Part shown: positions 8,220 through 16,800 of the stretch, one piece after another | Layout of the letters: each line of letters opens with the position of its first letter | Numbering within the stretch: position 1 is the first letter of the stretch | From: Tabrizicola sp. | GTDB taxonomy: Bacteria > Pseudomonadota > Alphaproteobacteria > Rhodobacterales > Rhodobacteraceae | Direction of reading: 5' to 3' | DNA length: 60,433 nt | NCBI GenBank assembly: GCA_025458105.1 | Contig: JALOTD010000070.1 | Coordinates: 1-60,433, forward strand | Program-made: the position numbers and the translations under genes | The notes under the pieces: model-generated | The model's input: the letters and a program-made list of their open reading frames with translations, nothing else | Told to the model about the DNA's origin: nothing | Databases searched by the model: none

Positions 8220-9498
8220 GCGCGCGGTCCAGCGCCGACAGGGTTTTGCCCGTGGCACCGGAATGGGCCTCGAAGAAGGCGCTGATGGTCTCAGCCCCCG
8301 GTCCGGACCAGTCTGTGAGGGCCGCAGTCAGGGCGTGGGCGGTGTCCACCCGCAGGCAGACGCCTGCGGCAATGGCCTCGACCGCCGGGTATTCGATGGT
8401 GTGGATCTCGGGCCCGACGATGACCGGACGCTTAAGCGCCAGAGGCTCGATGATGTTGTGCGCGCCGTGTGGGGTGAATCCGCCGCCGGTTACCACGCGA
8501 TCTGCGAGGGCGATGTAGAAGTACATTTCGCCCAAGGAGTCACCCAACAGGATGTCAGGCGCAGCGCCTCCATCCGACCCTGCTTTCCACGTCAGGGCCG
8601 GGTTCAGGGCCTGGCTGCGGCGCAGGAAGCGAAGGCCGCGCGCAGCCAGCATTCCAGCAACGACGTCGAACCGTTCTGGCTTGCGCGGAACATAGACCAC
8701 AAAGGGGCGCGCGGGGTGGCGAAGGGCGCTTTCAATCGCGTCGAGGTACAGGTCGTCCTCGCCTTCCACGGCCGAGGCGACGGTCAGGACTGGGCGGCCT
8801 CCCGCCAGACGCGGGCGCAGGGTCTGTGCAGCGGAAATCAGATGCGGCGGAACCGGCTGGTCAAAGCGCAGCTCGCCCGTGACATGGATGTTCGGAACGC
8901 CCACGCTGGCGAAGCGCCGGGCCTGCAGGTCGGACTTCACGAAGGCCCCGGCGTAAGCCTGCATCAGCTTGTGACGGAGCGTAAGCTTCGCATCGCGGGC
9001 CATTGATTTCGTGGGATATTGCGCGTTGCACATGAAAAGTGGCACGCCTGTTGCCCTGGCGGCAAAGATCATGCGCGGCCAGATCTCGATTTCCATCACC
9101 AGTCCGGCGCGGGGGCGGAAGGCGCGGAAGAAGCCCGCATAGGCCCAGGCGGTCTCGACCGGGACCCAGACGGCGGCGAGGCGACCCGAGGCAATTTCGG
9201 CCGCGAAGACGCGCACGGCCTCGCGCCGACCGGCGGGGGTGAAATGGGTGGTGACGACGGTTTCTCCCCGGTCAAGAAGCGCGCGGATCAGGGGGACGGC
9301 AGAGCGCATCTCGCCCAAGGAGACGGCATGCACCCAGACAGCGCCGGGCAGCCGTTGGCTGTACCGACCGAAGCGTTCCGCAAGGTGCTGGATGTAAAGC
9401 GGGTCCTTGCGGCCTCGTTTCCAGAGGTAGATCAGGACGATCGGCAGCCCAAGGTGCCACAGGAGCGACCAGAGACGAAGGAAGAACCAGAGCCTCAT
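8206..9498 (-). CDS. waaA: WaaA-like 3-deoxy-D-manno-octulosonate transferase (GT30), copy 1
   Basis: A 430-residue GT30 glycosyltransferase. A hydrophobic N-terminal anchor (residues 3-26) places it at the inner membrane. ERFG at 41-44 aligns with the Glu region proposed as the catalytic base in WaaA. HAVSLGEM is at 57-64, MEIEIWPR near 137, and GDSLGEMYFY plus HGAHNIIEPLA in the donor domain are family hallmarks. WaaA moves Kdo from CMP-Kdo to lipid A. It ends a long minus-strand operon, and its ATG overlaps the upstream WaaA paralogue (ATGA). Its position among NeuABC genes raises the possibility that it uses another CMP-ketosugar. Confidence 0.9.
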   Translation of the reverse strand: MRLWFFLRLWSLLWHLGLPIVLIYLWKRGRKDPLYIQHLAERFGRYSQRLPGAVWVHAVSLGEMRSAVPLIRALLDRGETVVTTHFTPAGRREAVRVFAAEIASGRLAAVWVPVETAWAYAGFFRAFRPRAGLVMEIEIWPRMIFAARATGVPLFMCNAQYPTKSMARDAKLTLRHKLMQAYAGAFVKSDLQARRFASVGVPNIHVTGELRFDQPVPPHLISAAQTLRPRLAGGRPVLTVASAVEGEDDLYLDAIESALRHPARPFVVYVPRKPERFDVVAGMLAARGLRFLRRSQALNPALTWKAGSDGGAAPDILLGDSLGEMYFYIALADRVVTGGGFTPHGAHNIIEPLALKRPVIVGPEIHTIEYPAVEAIAAGVCLRVDTAHALTAALTDWSGPGAETISAFFEAHSGATGKTLSALDRALTSR

Positions 9499-10733
9499 GC
9501 CAGCCCTGCCAGGATAAGGAGGTCTTGCGCCAATGGATCAAGCGCACCTTGTGCTGCGTCGGACAGGGCCTTGGCGCGGGCGGCCATGACGGAATAGTCG
9601 GCAAGAAGGGCGGCGGGCAGGTCTTCTGCTTGAACCGCCTTCGCCGCCCCGGCCAGATGCAGGGCGGCGAAATCTGCGGCGAAGTTCGCGGTGCGGGGGC
9701 CGTGCAGGATGGCCGATCCGAGGGCGGCGGGCTCCCACGGGTTGTGGCCTTCGGTCGGGCCGAACGTGCCGCCGATCAGCGTCGTCGGGCAGAGGCGATA
9801 CCAAACCCCCATCTCACCGAAGGTATCGACGATCCAGACGTCAGCCTCTGGCCCCTGCCCCAGACTGCGACGGGTCACGGTCAGCCCGTGGCCTGTTGCG
9901 CGGGCGGCGATCTCGGTCGCGCGCGCCGGGTCACGCGGGGCAATGAGGATCAGCGGGCAGGGATGGTCGCGTAGCGCCGCAAAGAGGGCGAATTCATCCT
10001 CGGCATGAGATGAGGCGAGAAGGACCGGACGGCGACCTGCCAGTACGGCGCGCGCCTCGGCTAGGCTTGTCGGGTTGGCCGAAAGCGGCGGGGCGGCAGC
10101 CTTCAGCGAGCCGGTCACGGAAACTTTCGGCGCGCCCAGGGCGTGCAGGTGGCGGGCGGTCGTATCGTCCTGGGCGGTCAGCAAGCGGAAGCGCGCTAAA
10201 AGATCCGCGAAGAGCCCGTGGAACCGGGCACGGCGCGCATAAGCGGCGCTGTTCATCCGCGCGTTGACGAGCGCCAACGGGATTCCGCGCGCATCGGTAG
10301 CGGCAACCGCGCCAGGCCAGAGGTCCTGTTCGGCCCAGATCGACAGCGCAGGCCGCCAGTAGTCGAGGAACTTTGCGACGTATCCGGGCGCGTCGAGCGG
10401 CAAGAACTGGTGGATCGTCCGCGGCGGCACATTCTGCGCCAACACCTCGGCCGAGGTACGGGTGGTGGAGGTGATGAGGAAATGGGCCTCGGTCCGGGCC
10501 GCGAGGGCAGCAATCAGCCCGCGCAGAGCCAACGTCTCACCCAAGCCCACGGCATGCAGCCAGATCAGCGGACCTGCCGGCCGAAATTGTGTCGGCTGCC
10601 CCAGCTTTTCCCGCCAGCGGTCGGGCAGTTCCTTGCCCCTGGCGAGGCGACGTTTCAGCAGGGTTGGCGCGACCAGCGGAATCGCACGGGACGCCGCGAG
10701 ATAGACCGCAAGTGCCAGACCGGGCCTAGTCAC
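9495..10733 (-). CDS. Divergent WaaA-like glycosyltransferase (GT30), copy 2
   Basis: A 412-residue paralogue of the neighbouring WaaA. REKLG at 41-45, LHAVGLGE at 59-66, SIWAEQDLWPG, VDTFGEMGVWY and GHNPWEPAALG correspond in order to the GT30 motifs, but the acceptor half is clearly different from copy 1. The GTG at 10733 is the likely start. It overlaps the NeuC stop by 8 bases (GTGACTAG), like other junctions here; a longer frame to a TTG at 10790 would overlap NeuC by 65 bases. The close coupling to neuC suggests a transferase dedicated to the sugar made by this locus. This is inference. Confidence 0.87.
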   Translation of the reverse strand: MTRPGLALAVYLAASRAIPLVAPTLLKRRLARGKELPDRWREKLGQPTQFRPAGPLIWLHAVGLGETLALRGLIAALAARTEAHFLITSTTRTSAEVLAQNVPPRTIHQFLPLDAPGYVAKFLDYWRPALSIWAEQDLWPGAVAATDARGIPLALVNARMNSAAYARRARFHGLFADLLARFRLLTAQDDTTARHLHALGAPKVSVTGSLKAAAPPLSANPTSLAEARAVLAGRRPVLLASSHAEDEFALFAALRDHPCPLILIAPRDPARATEIAARATGHGLTVTRRSLGQGPEADVWIVDTFGEMGVWYRLCPTTLIGGTFGPTEGHNPWEPAALGSAILHGPRTANFAADFAALHLAGAAKAVQAEDLPAALLADYSVMAARAKALSDAAQGALDPLAQDLLILAGLA

Positions 10734-11841
10734 GGAAGGCCTTTTGTAGACTGACAGTCCAGAAATCAGGCCGCGCGAGAGCTTCGACAAAGCGCTGTGC
10801 GGCAGTGCCTTCGCCGAACCCGTTGTGCGGAATGACCTGTCGGCCCCAGTGATGTCGCAGGAAATCCAGGATTATGGCGCGATCCGAGGCCTCGCAGGCC
10901 GTGACCGAGGGCGCATCAGATCGGTTGGATTGGCGGGTGCCAATATCGAGGGAGGGAAGGCCGAGGAACGGAGCCTCGCGCACGCCGGCACTGGAATTGC
11001 CGACCATGCAGGCAGCGTTCTTCATCAGCTCCGAGAAATGGGCGAACCGCATGGAGGGTAGCAGACGAAAGCGGTCTTTCGGCAGCTTTTCAAGCACCTG
11101 GAAGATGGAGACACTGCCTGGGTCGTTGTTCGGAGCGATGGTGACGAAGTTCCGGCCACTGTCGGCAAGCGCGCCGAACAGGTCTGCGGCTTGCTGACCG
11201 ATACTGTCCTGTTCGCTGGTGACAGGATGGAACGTCGCGATACCGTAGTCGGCAAAGGGGATGGCATAGCGGGTGCGGACTTCCTCTAACGTCACACCGG
11301 AGGGGCGGGCATGGAAATCCAGCTCTGGCGAGCCGATGGGATGGATCGTTTCAACTGGCTCTCCCAGAGCGCGGACCCTGCGGGCGGCGGCTTCGGATGA
11401 GACAAAGTGGAAGGTGCAAAGCTTGGTGTTGCAGTGACGGAACACCTCGTCAATCGTACCAGAGACTTCTCCACCCTCGACATGGGCCGAGCGGACATAG
11501 TTGGTGGCCGCGACCAATGCGCCCGCAAGTGCCTCGATCCGGTCGCCGTGCAAGACGATGAGGTCGGGCGTGACGGTACGGACATGGTCGGAAAAGCCGG
11601 TCACGGTGCGAGCAAGGATCAGGTCCTGCGGGTCGCCCTCGGCCTGGTTGACGAATTCGTGGACGCTGACGCCCGGCATGCGCCGCACTTCGTTCCGCGT
11701 CAGGCCGTAGCGGTCCATCATGTGCATGCCGGTGACAAAGAAGCTGACCCGGTGGCCCGCGTCCCTGGCTGCGGCGGCAAGGGGCTCCAGCTTGCCGAAA
11801 TCGGCGCGCGTTCCAGTGAGGAAAAGAAGGTGTCGGGTCAT
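10726..11841 (-). CDS. neuC: UDP-N-acetylglucosamine 2-epimerase, hydrolysing (NeuC-like)
   Basis: A 371-residue enzyme of the hydrolysing epimerase type, which turns UDP-GlcNAc into ManNAc plus UDP as the first step to sialic acid. GTRADFGKLEPL at residues 9-20, HGDRIEA near 98, HVEGGEVSGTIDE near 119 and GNSSAGVREAPFLG near 278 are the expected substrate and nucleotide motifs. Relatives act on UDP-diNAc-bacillosamine in legionaminate synthesis, so the exact substrate is open. It overlaps the downstream WaaA paralogue by 8 bases. The NeuB gene needed next is at the head of the same strand and is broken. Confidence 0.9.
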   Translation of the reverse strand: MTRHLLFLTGTRADFGKLEPLAAAARDAGHRVSFFVTGMHMMDRYGLTRNEVRRMPGVSVHEFVNQAEGDPQDLILARTVTGFSDHVRTVTPDLIVLHGDRIEALAGALVAATNYVRSAHVEGGEVSGTIDEVFRHCNTKLCTFHFVSSEAAARRVRALGEPVETIHPIGSPELDFHARPSGVTLEEVRTRYAIPFADYGIATFHPVTSEQDSIGQQAADLFGALADSGRNFVTIAPNNDPGSVSIFQVLEKLPKDRFRLLPSMRFAHFSELMKNAACMVGNSSAGVREAPFLGLPSLDIGTRQSNRSDAPSVTACEASDRAIILDFLRHHWGRQVIPHNGFGEGTAAQRFVEALARPDFWTVSLQKAFRD

Positions 11842-11900
11842 GCGGCAGTCATGACGCGGGTCGGCGCAAGTGACAACCCTTGCCGGTGCCCGCCAAGCGG

Positions 11901-13319
11901 TCAGCCCGCAAGGATCGCCCGTCTGGTCGCTTCAAGATAGGCGAAGCCAAGACGCTGGTCGGGTTCCAGATGCGTGCCCTCGGCCCATTCGTTCCAAGCG
12001 TTGATGAAGACGAACCGTTCATCCGGCTTACGCCAGCTTTCACTGCGCGCGCGGCGGCAGAGCTCGGTCAGCCAGCGCTGATAGGCCTCTGCGGTGAAGC
12101 CGACCTGTATGGATGCCCGACCAGGCACGCGTGCCGTGTTGTCCCACCCCAGCATCAGGCTGCGATAGCGGGGAAAGCCGAAATCTGGTTGCGCCAGGGC
12201 CAGTGTCACCGCCTCGTTATAGTCGTGGACGGCCCCCGCAAAACGACCATCCCGCAAACCATAGCTGGCCGACAGGTCCGTCTGAACGATGCCATGGGGG
12301 GCAAATTCAAGGTTTACGTCGAAGCCTACGCTCCGGTGATCCTGCGAGGGGGTGGTCTGGATACCGATGAGATGCAACTCTCCCAGACCCTGCCGACGGG
12401 CCTCGTCGCGCCAGATGTCCACCATTCGCGCGGGGTCTGGAATCTGGGCAGGCCGATAGACCGAAAACACCGGGCGGCCGTCCACGCGGATATACCTCGG
12501 GTCACGCATATAGTCCGCGACATGCCGCAGCATCGCCCGGGCATCTTCGGGCGTGTAGGACTGGGCAATCAGCACTTCATTTTCCATGCCGTCCCAACGC
12601 CGGGTCCAGTTCTCATTGGCCCAGCTCAGGAAGAACGGAATGTCCACATCCGGATTGCCCAACATGGTCCGCAACGGCTGTTCCATCAGCGTGCGTCCCG
12701 CGAACCAGTAGAAATGATAGGCAAAGCCGCTGACCGCGTATTGCCGGGCAATGCGCGCCTGTTCGACCATGACCTCTGGCAGCCTCAGGTCATAGTACCC
12801 CAGGTGGATCGGGCAGTGCGGCTGATAGTGGCCGGGAAACAAGGGCCGGGCCTTGCCGACATTTGTCCATTCAGTAAATCCCTTGCCCCACCAGGCATCA
12901 TTCTCGGGAAACGGATGAAACTGGGGCAGGTAGAAGGCGATGGCCTTTACGTTGGGGGTCGGGACGGAAAGCGCGGGGTCGTACGGCCGGAAAGCGGCTT
13001 CATCGCGGATCGGATCGGCAACCTTGACCGCATCAACTGCCTCAGCATGACGGGCAAGGGTCTGGTATCGCGCGGGGTCGGTTCTTGCGATCTTGTCCAG
13101 AAGTCGCTGCTGCCGTGCCGGCTTCAAAATGTTCCATCTGGCGACCGCCTTACGAACCCGCAACTTGTAATGTGCCAAAACCACCCGCCACGGTGAGCGG
13201 GCATTGCGGATCAGCTCGGCTGTCAGACTATGGACCAAGGACATGGCAGGCGCTGTCGGCGTCTGCCCCACGCCCTCAGCAGGCGGGACCGTCGGTCCAT
13301 CTCGTTTGGGTGAAGGCAC
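11901..13319 (-). CDS. WbsX-like glycan biosynthesis protein (GH99-like domain)
   Basis: A 472-residue protein. From about residue 95 it carries the WbsX/GH99-like pattern AIAFYLPQFHPFPENDAWWG, then GFTEWTNV, PFFLSWANENWTRRW and a late FINAWNEWAEGTHLEPD. Such proteins are encoded in O-antigen and capsule clusters and resemble alpha-mannosidase folds; their chemistry is not firmly known. The GTG at 13319 has AGGA 6 bases upstream; an ATG at 13244 is an alternative that removes 25 residues. It lies between NeuC and an RgpF-like gene on the same strand, so it probably acts in the same surface glycan. Confidence 0.82.
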   Translation of the reverse strand: MPSPKRDGPTVPPAEGVGQTPTAPAMSLVHSLTAELIRNARSPWRVVLAHYKLRVRKAVARWNILKPARQQRLLDKIARTDPARYQTLARHAEAVDAVKVADPIRDEAAFRPYDPALSVPTPNVKAIAFYLPQFHPFPENDAWWGKGFTEWTNVGKARPLFPGHYQPHCPIHLGYYDLRLPEVMVEQARIARQYAVSGFAYHFYWFAGRTLMEQPLRTMLGNPDVDIPFFLSWANENWTRRWDGMENEVLIAQSYTPEDARAMLRHVADYMRDPRYIRVDGRPVFSVYRPAQIPDPARMVDIWRDEARRQGLGELHLIGIQTTPSQDHRSVGFDVNLEFAPHGIVQTDLSASYGLRDGRFAGAVHDYNEAVTLALAQPDFGFPRYRSLMLGWDNTARVPGRASIQVGFTAEAYQRWLTELCRRARSESWRKPDERFVFINAWNEWAEGTHLEPDQRLGFAYLEATRRAILAG

Positions 13320-13411
13320 TTGCGATCCTGACGCTGATCCGGGGTATCCGAAGTAAGGAAGTTCTACGACCAGACATCATCGAGACAGGTGGACGCGCCA
13401 TCTTTCAAGCG

Positions 13412-14587
13412 TCAGGCTGGATGCTGTGCTGCCAGATGCGGGATATCGCGCACCTGTTCGGCCCGCCTGCGGACCGAGGCGCGGATTTCGCGCTCAACTG
13501 CAGGATCCAGCACGGGAATATCGCCCCGCTCATTCAACTGCAGCACCTTTTGCCGGGCAAGATCGAACCGGTCGGCACCATGGCGCAAGGATCGGTAGTG
13601 ATCGTCGTTGGATTTCTTGACGAAAGGCAAACCGAATTCGCGCATCGAGGTTGCAAGGAACGTTGTCGTGGGAAAGAATTCCAGACTGGCGAGCATGTTG
13701 CTGAACTGCGCGATCGAACGCAAGCGCCACGCCCGGGTATCGGCATAGTCATCCAGTAGGCCCTGCACAGCTTCGGCTTGCTCACGGATATGCAAACTCG
13801 CCTCTTCAAAGACCCGACGCTGGTCGGCCGATGTTGCCGATATGAACCAGTCAAGCAGGCTGGCGAAGCAGACGCAGCTCTGCGGGTGGAAGCCTGCCCC
13901 GATCATCGCGCGGCTGATGCCCTTTTCGCCGGTCAGGATGGTCTGCACCCGGTCGCTTGTCATCGCATAGTTTTTCCAGAAGGCCCGAAAAGCGTCAGAT
14001 CGCAACGCGTGACGACCGAACCGCAGGAAATGCGATTCCACATGCCAAGCGTTCCCCTTGCCAAATTGCTCCTGCTTGTAGGCAAGTCCCGCGAACTGGG
14101 CGTCAGAGGCATCAAACTTGGCCAGGGTTCGGTCATCCGCCCGCAACGGGAACCAGGTGCTGTCGTTCATGACGATCAATGCGTCAAGGTCCAGACCGGC
14201 ACGCCAGATCAGGAAGATGCCATCACGGTAGGCCCCGAAATCATACCCGAAGTTCGGGCGCTGTACGACCTGCCAGGACAGGGCCTTCAAGCGCTGAAGG
14301 TCAGGTCCGGACAAGGGGGAATTCGAAACGATCATCGGTGCATAGCCGTTGTCGATCAGATGACGACATGTCAGTTCAACAGAGGGGGCAAGACCGGAAG
14401 GCTGATACAGAACGAATACAGCAACCTTGCGGCCCGGAGGCAACGCGCCCGGTTCAACGAGAACGCGCTGATGGAAATCCCGGTCGTGCAGTCGACGCTC
14501 TTTCGCCTCACGCACACGCTTCAGCCGGGACAGGCTGCGACTCTTTATCCGGTTCAACTCACGCGCAATTTTCCAAGCCGGAATCAT
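13412..14587 (-). CDS. RgpF-like (rhamnan synthesis F family) protein, copy A
   Basis: A 391-residue protein of the RgpF family. The core reads RPNFGYDFGAYRDGI (residues 114-128 or so) and LIVMNDSTWFP, the most conserved blocks of this family. RgpF proteins take part in assembly of rhamnose-containing or other cell-surface polysaccharides, probably as glycosyltransferases. No membrane segment is obvious. A paralogue with the same N-terminal MIP.WK and the same core lies 282 bases upstream, so the pair arose by duplication. It probably transfers a sugar in the glycan made by this locus; donor and acceptor are unknown. Confidence 0.82.
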   Translation of the reverse strand: MIPAWKIARELNRIKSRSLSRLKRVREAKERRLHDRDFHQRVLVEPGALPPGRKVAVFVLYQPSGLAPSVELTCRHLIDNGYAPMIVSNSPLSGPDLQRLKALSWQVVQRPNFGYDFGAYRDGIFLIWRAGLDLDALIVMNDSTWFPLRADDRTLAKFDASDAQFAGLAYKQEQFGKGNAWHVESHFLRFGRHALRSDAFRAFWKNYAMTSDRVQTILTGEKGISRAMIGAGFHPQSCVCFASLLDWFISATSADQRRVFEEASLHIREQAEAVQGLLDDYADTRAWRLRSIAQFSNMLASLEFFPTTTFLATSMREFGLPFVKKSNDDHYRSLRHGADRFDLARQKVLQLNERGDIPVLDPAVEREIRASVRRRAEQVRDIPHLAAQHPA

Positions 14588-14869
14588 TGCTATCCCCAGT
14601 TACTACGTTCGTCGTTCCGTCACTCCTGACCGGCAGATCGCGCGATCAGGCCGCCAAAGTTGGCCTGTCAGGCCAAGGAGCCCTCCTCGGCACTGCACGC
14701 GCAATCACTTAATCAAAGATGAACAGTTCAACCCCAAGTTACAGAATAGTAGGATTTTTTGCCACGTTGGTAGGGGGAAAAAACAGAAAAGCTCAACCGC
14801 TGGCAACAATGCGCCGACCACAAGCAGTCATTTGGAGGAAAGCTGCCGTTGCAGCGCTGGAAACAATGA
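14588..14869 (-). other. AT-richer gene-free spacer between the two RgpF-like genes
   Basis: This 282-base spacer is clearly richer in A and T than its surroundings, particularly at about 14705-14800, with runs of A and T on both strands. No convincing coding frame or tRNA is seen. It could hold a promoter for the downstream minus-strand genes (copy A to waaA), but I cannot point to a clear -35/-10 pair. Confidence 0.4.
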
Positions 14870-16000
14870 TCAGTGCGGGGGCTGGGGGGACAAACCCTCG
14901 ACCGATTCGATTTCCGACAGGACTTCGGGATAGGGTATCGGCAAGTCGCCCGCCTCTACTGCGCGCAGGTATTGGCGCCGCATCAGACTGTGCAGCGACA
15001 AGGCCGAGCCGCTAGACGGTCCGGCGGATTTCTTCATGAGGTCAAGCTGCAACAGAGCGAGACTTGGCCAGGGAAAGGATGAACTGAACCGGCGCCGGGA
15101 TGACGTGGCCCTGACATGGTCCAACACCCGCTTCGGCCAATCCGATGTCACTTCGGCGAGTAGATCCGCACCCGCTTCCTTCAAATCGGGCTCAGTGTAG
15201 GCGGCATATTGCAGGGTCAGGCGCAGCGCGTCCGTCTCTTGCCCCTTCAGGGCATCAAGCAGGACCTGAGGCGCAAAGAGACCGCGCACCGATAGCCCCG
15301 CTGCGCGCATGCGTCTGGAGAACCCGCGCTCACCACGGTAGACCGCGTTCATCTTGTTGCTGGAAAGCCGATAGCCCTGCCAGAACCGGCAGAAGGCCGG
15401 ATGATCCCAGGCCGTGCGGTTGACCAGGTAAAGATAAGATTCGATGAAGCCTGCCCGAACCGTTCCCGACCGGCGAGGCACATCGGGATGCTCGATCCCG
15501 CCGATGATGTCACCTGAAGCCGTCTCCATTCTGGCTATCAGAGTGGAACCGGGCGCAAGCGGCATCCAGATGCTGTCGTTCATCACAATCAACCGCTCTG
15601 GGCGAACACCCCAGTGCTGCAAAAGCAGGATGCCGTCCCGGTAGCCGCCAAAGTCATATCCGAAGTTCGGACGTTCGATCAGCCGCCAGGACATCGGGAA
15701 AAGCCGCGCCCGGTCAGATTGAGACACCGGCGCATTCGAGATGACCAGCGGGGCGTACCCCTGTTCCACCAGATGGCGAAGCGTCACCAGAAGCGATGCA
15801 GCAATGCCCCGAGGCTGAAAGACCAGAACCAGCGCGACCTTCGGCAAAAGGGGGACGCCAAGATCGGAGGGCGCAGGCAATGCCGCCCGCCACCGGTCAT
15901 GCCGCAGCTTCAGGATCGGCTCGTAGAGGTGGCCAAGAAGGGACCACAGAAATTCGCCCATGCGGTTCGCCTCGCGCCGGGCTTTCCAGATCGGAATCAT
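14870..16000 (-). CDS. RgpF-like (rhamnan synthesis F family) protein, copy B
   Basis: A 376-residue paralogue of copy A. RPNFGYDFGGYRDGILLL and LIVMNDSIWMPL mark the same conserved core, and the N-terminus MIPIWKARREANRM resembles MIPAWKIARELNRI of copy A. The C-terminal halves are divergent, consistent with different acceptors. It follows the GT25 gene by 34 bases on the same strand. The function is inferred from family and context: a cytoplasmic transferase for a surface polysaccharide or LPS outer core. Confidence 0.82.
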   Translation of the reverse strand: MIPIWKARREANRMGEFLWSLLGHLYEPILKLRHDRWRAALPAPSDLGVPLLPKVALVLVFQPRGIAASLLVTLRHLVEQGYAPLVISNAPVSQSDRARLFPMSWRLIERPNFGYDFGGYRDGILLLQHWGVRPERLIVMNDSIWMPLAPGSTLIARMETASGDIIGGIEHPDVPRRSGTVRAGFIESYLYLVNRTAWDHPAFCRFWQGYRLSSNKMNAVYRGERGFSRRMRAAGLSVRGLFAPQVLLDALKGQETDALRLTLQYAAYTEPDLKEAGADLLAEVTSDWPKRVLDHVRATSSRRRFSSSFPWPSLALLQLDLMKKSAGPSSGSALSLHSLMRRQYLRAVEAGDLPIPYPEVLSEIESVEGLSPQPPH

Positions 16001-16034
16001 GCCGCACGCGCCGCGGCTTGAGGAAGCGAGCGCA

Positions 16035-16799
16035 TCACCCTGTCTTCACCTTCGGCCACAGCGCACCTGTCTGCCAGAGATAGGCAGCCTTGTTGAAAAT
16101 GGAACCGAACCTTGCCCAATAGCTGGGCAGACGCCGGTACCAGACTCGCTTTCGCAAACCTTCAAACGCCGCGCCGGTGATCGTGCTCTGACCTTCGTCA
16201 TCGACATGGCTAGGGAAGGGTTCAAGCCCCAGATGCCGGAACCTGTGTACATGGATGCGATCCAGTTCGTGGTCGATCGGCATCCGGATCGGCAGCATGT
16301 TCGGCAGCAGGCGTTGCACAAGTTCACGTGTGATCAGATAGGTGGCCATGCCCGTTGCCGGTCCGAGATAGGCATTTAGCCGCCACTCACCGAGCCGCGC
16401 CTGTGTGATCGGGTGCTTGGCCCGGATACAGTTCAGCTGAAGAAAGTCCCAGTTCGAACGCCCGTGCAGCGCCTTGTCGAGCGCCGGCAGGAAATCGGCA
16501 TGAAAGATCACATCGTCTTCCAGGATCAATGCCACAGGCGCCTCGGTGTCCAGGAATGCGCCCCAAGCCTTCAGATGCGCGTGGTAACACCCGGCGTCAC
16601 CTGGCAACACCTCGCGCCCCATCCGGCGGCTGAATGCCGGGGCATCGACAGTTGGTGCCAGCCTGTCCCATTCCGCGCGACCGTCCACTCCGGGAACCAG
16701 CGTGTAAGGCAGCCCAAGGTCCGCCAGCCGCGCCTCCATCGCCTGCCTTCGTTCGACAGAACGGGGCAGGTTGATCAGGAAGACGGCCACCCCGTCCAT
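16035..16799 (-). CDS. Glycosyltransferase family 25 (LPS biosynthesis type)
   Basis: A 254-residue GT25 protein. The N-terminal VFLINLPRSVERRQAME is the family hallmark, followed by GDAGCYHAHLKAW and an acidic LILEDDVIF near residue 98 that likely binds the donor metal. GT25 enzymes add galactose or other hexoses to LPS cores. I chose the ATG at 16799, one base after the neuB stop; a GGGGGA element lies about 12 bases upstream. A TTG at 16806-16808 would add three residues. It is the second gene of the sialic-type locus. Confidence 0.87.
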   Translation of the reverse strand: MDGVAVFLINLPRSVERRQAMEARLADLGLPYTLVPGVDGRAEWDRLAPTVDAPAFSRRMGREVLPGDAGCYHAHLKAWGAFLDTEAPVALILEDDVIFHADFLPALDKALHGRSNWDFLQLNCIRAKHPITQARLGEWRLNAYLGPATGMATYLITRELVQRLLPNMLPIRMPIDHELDRIHVHRFRHLGLEPFPSHVDDEGQSTITGAAFEGLRKRVWYRRLPSYWARFGSIFNKAAYLWQTGALWPKVKTG

Positions 16800-16800
16800 G

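Noticed and set aside
11880..13196. A 438-codon open frame opposite the WbsX-like gene
   Set aside because: No family features; the minus-strand protein has clear conserved motifs.
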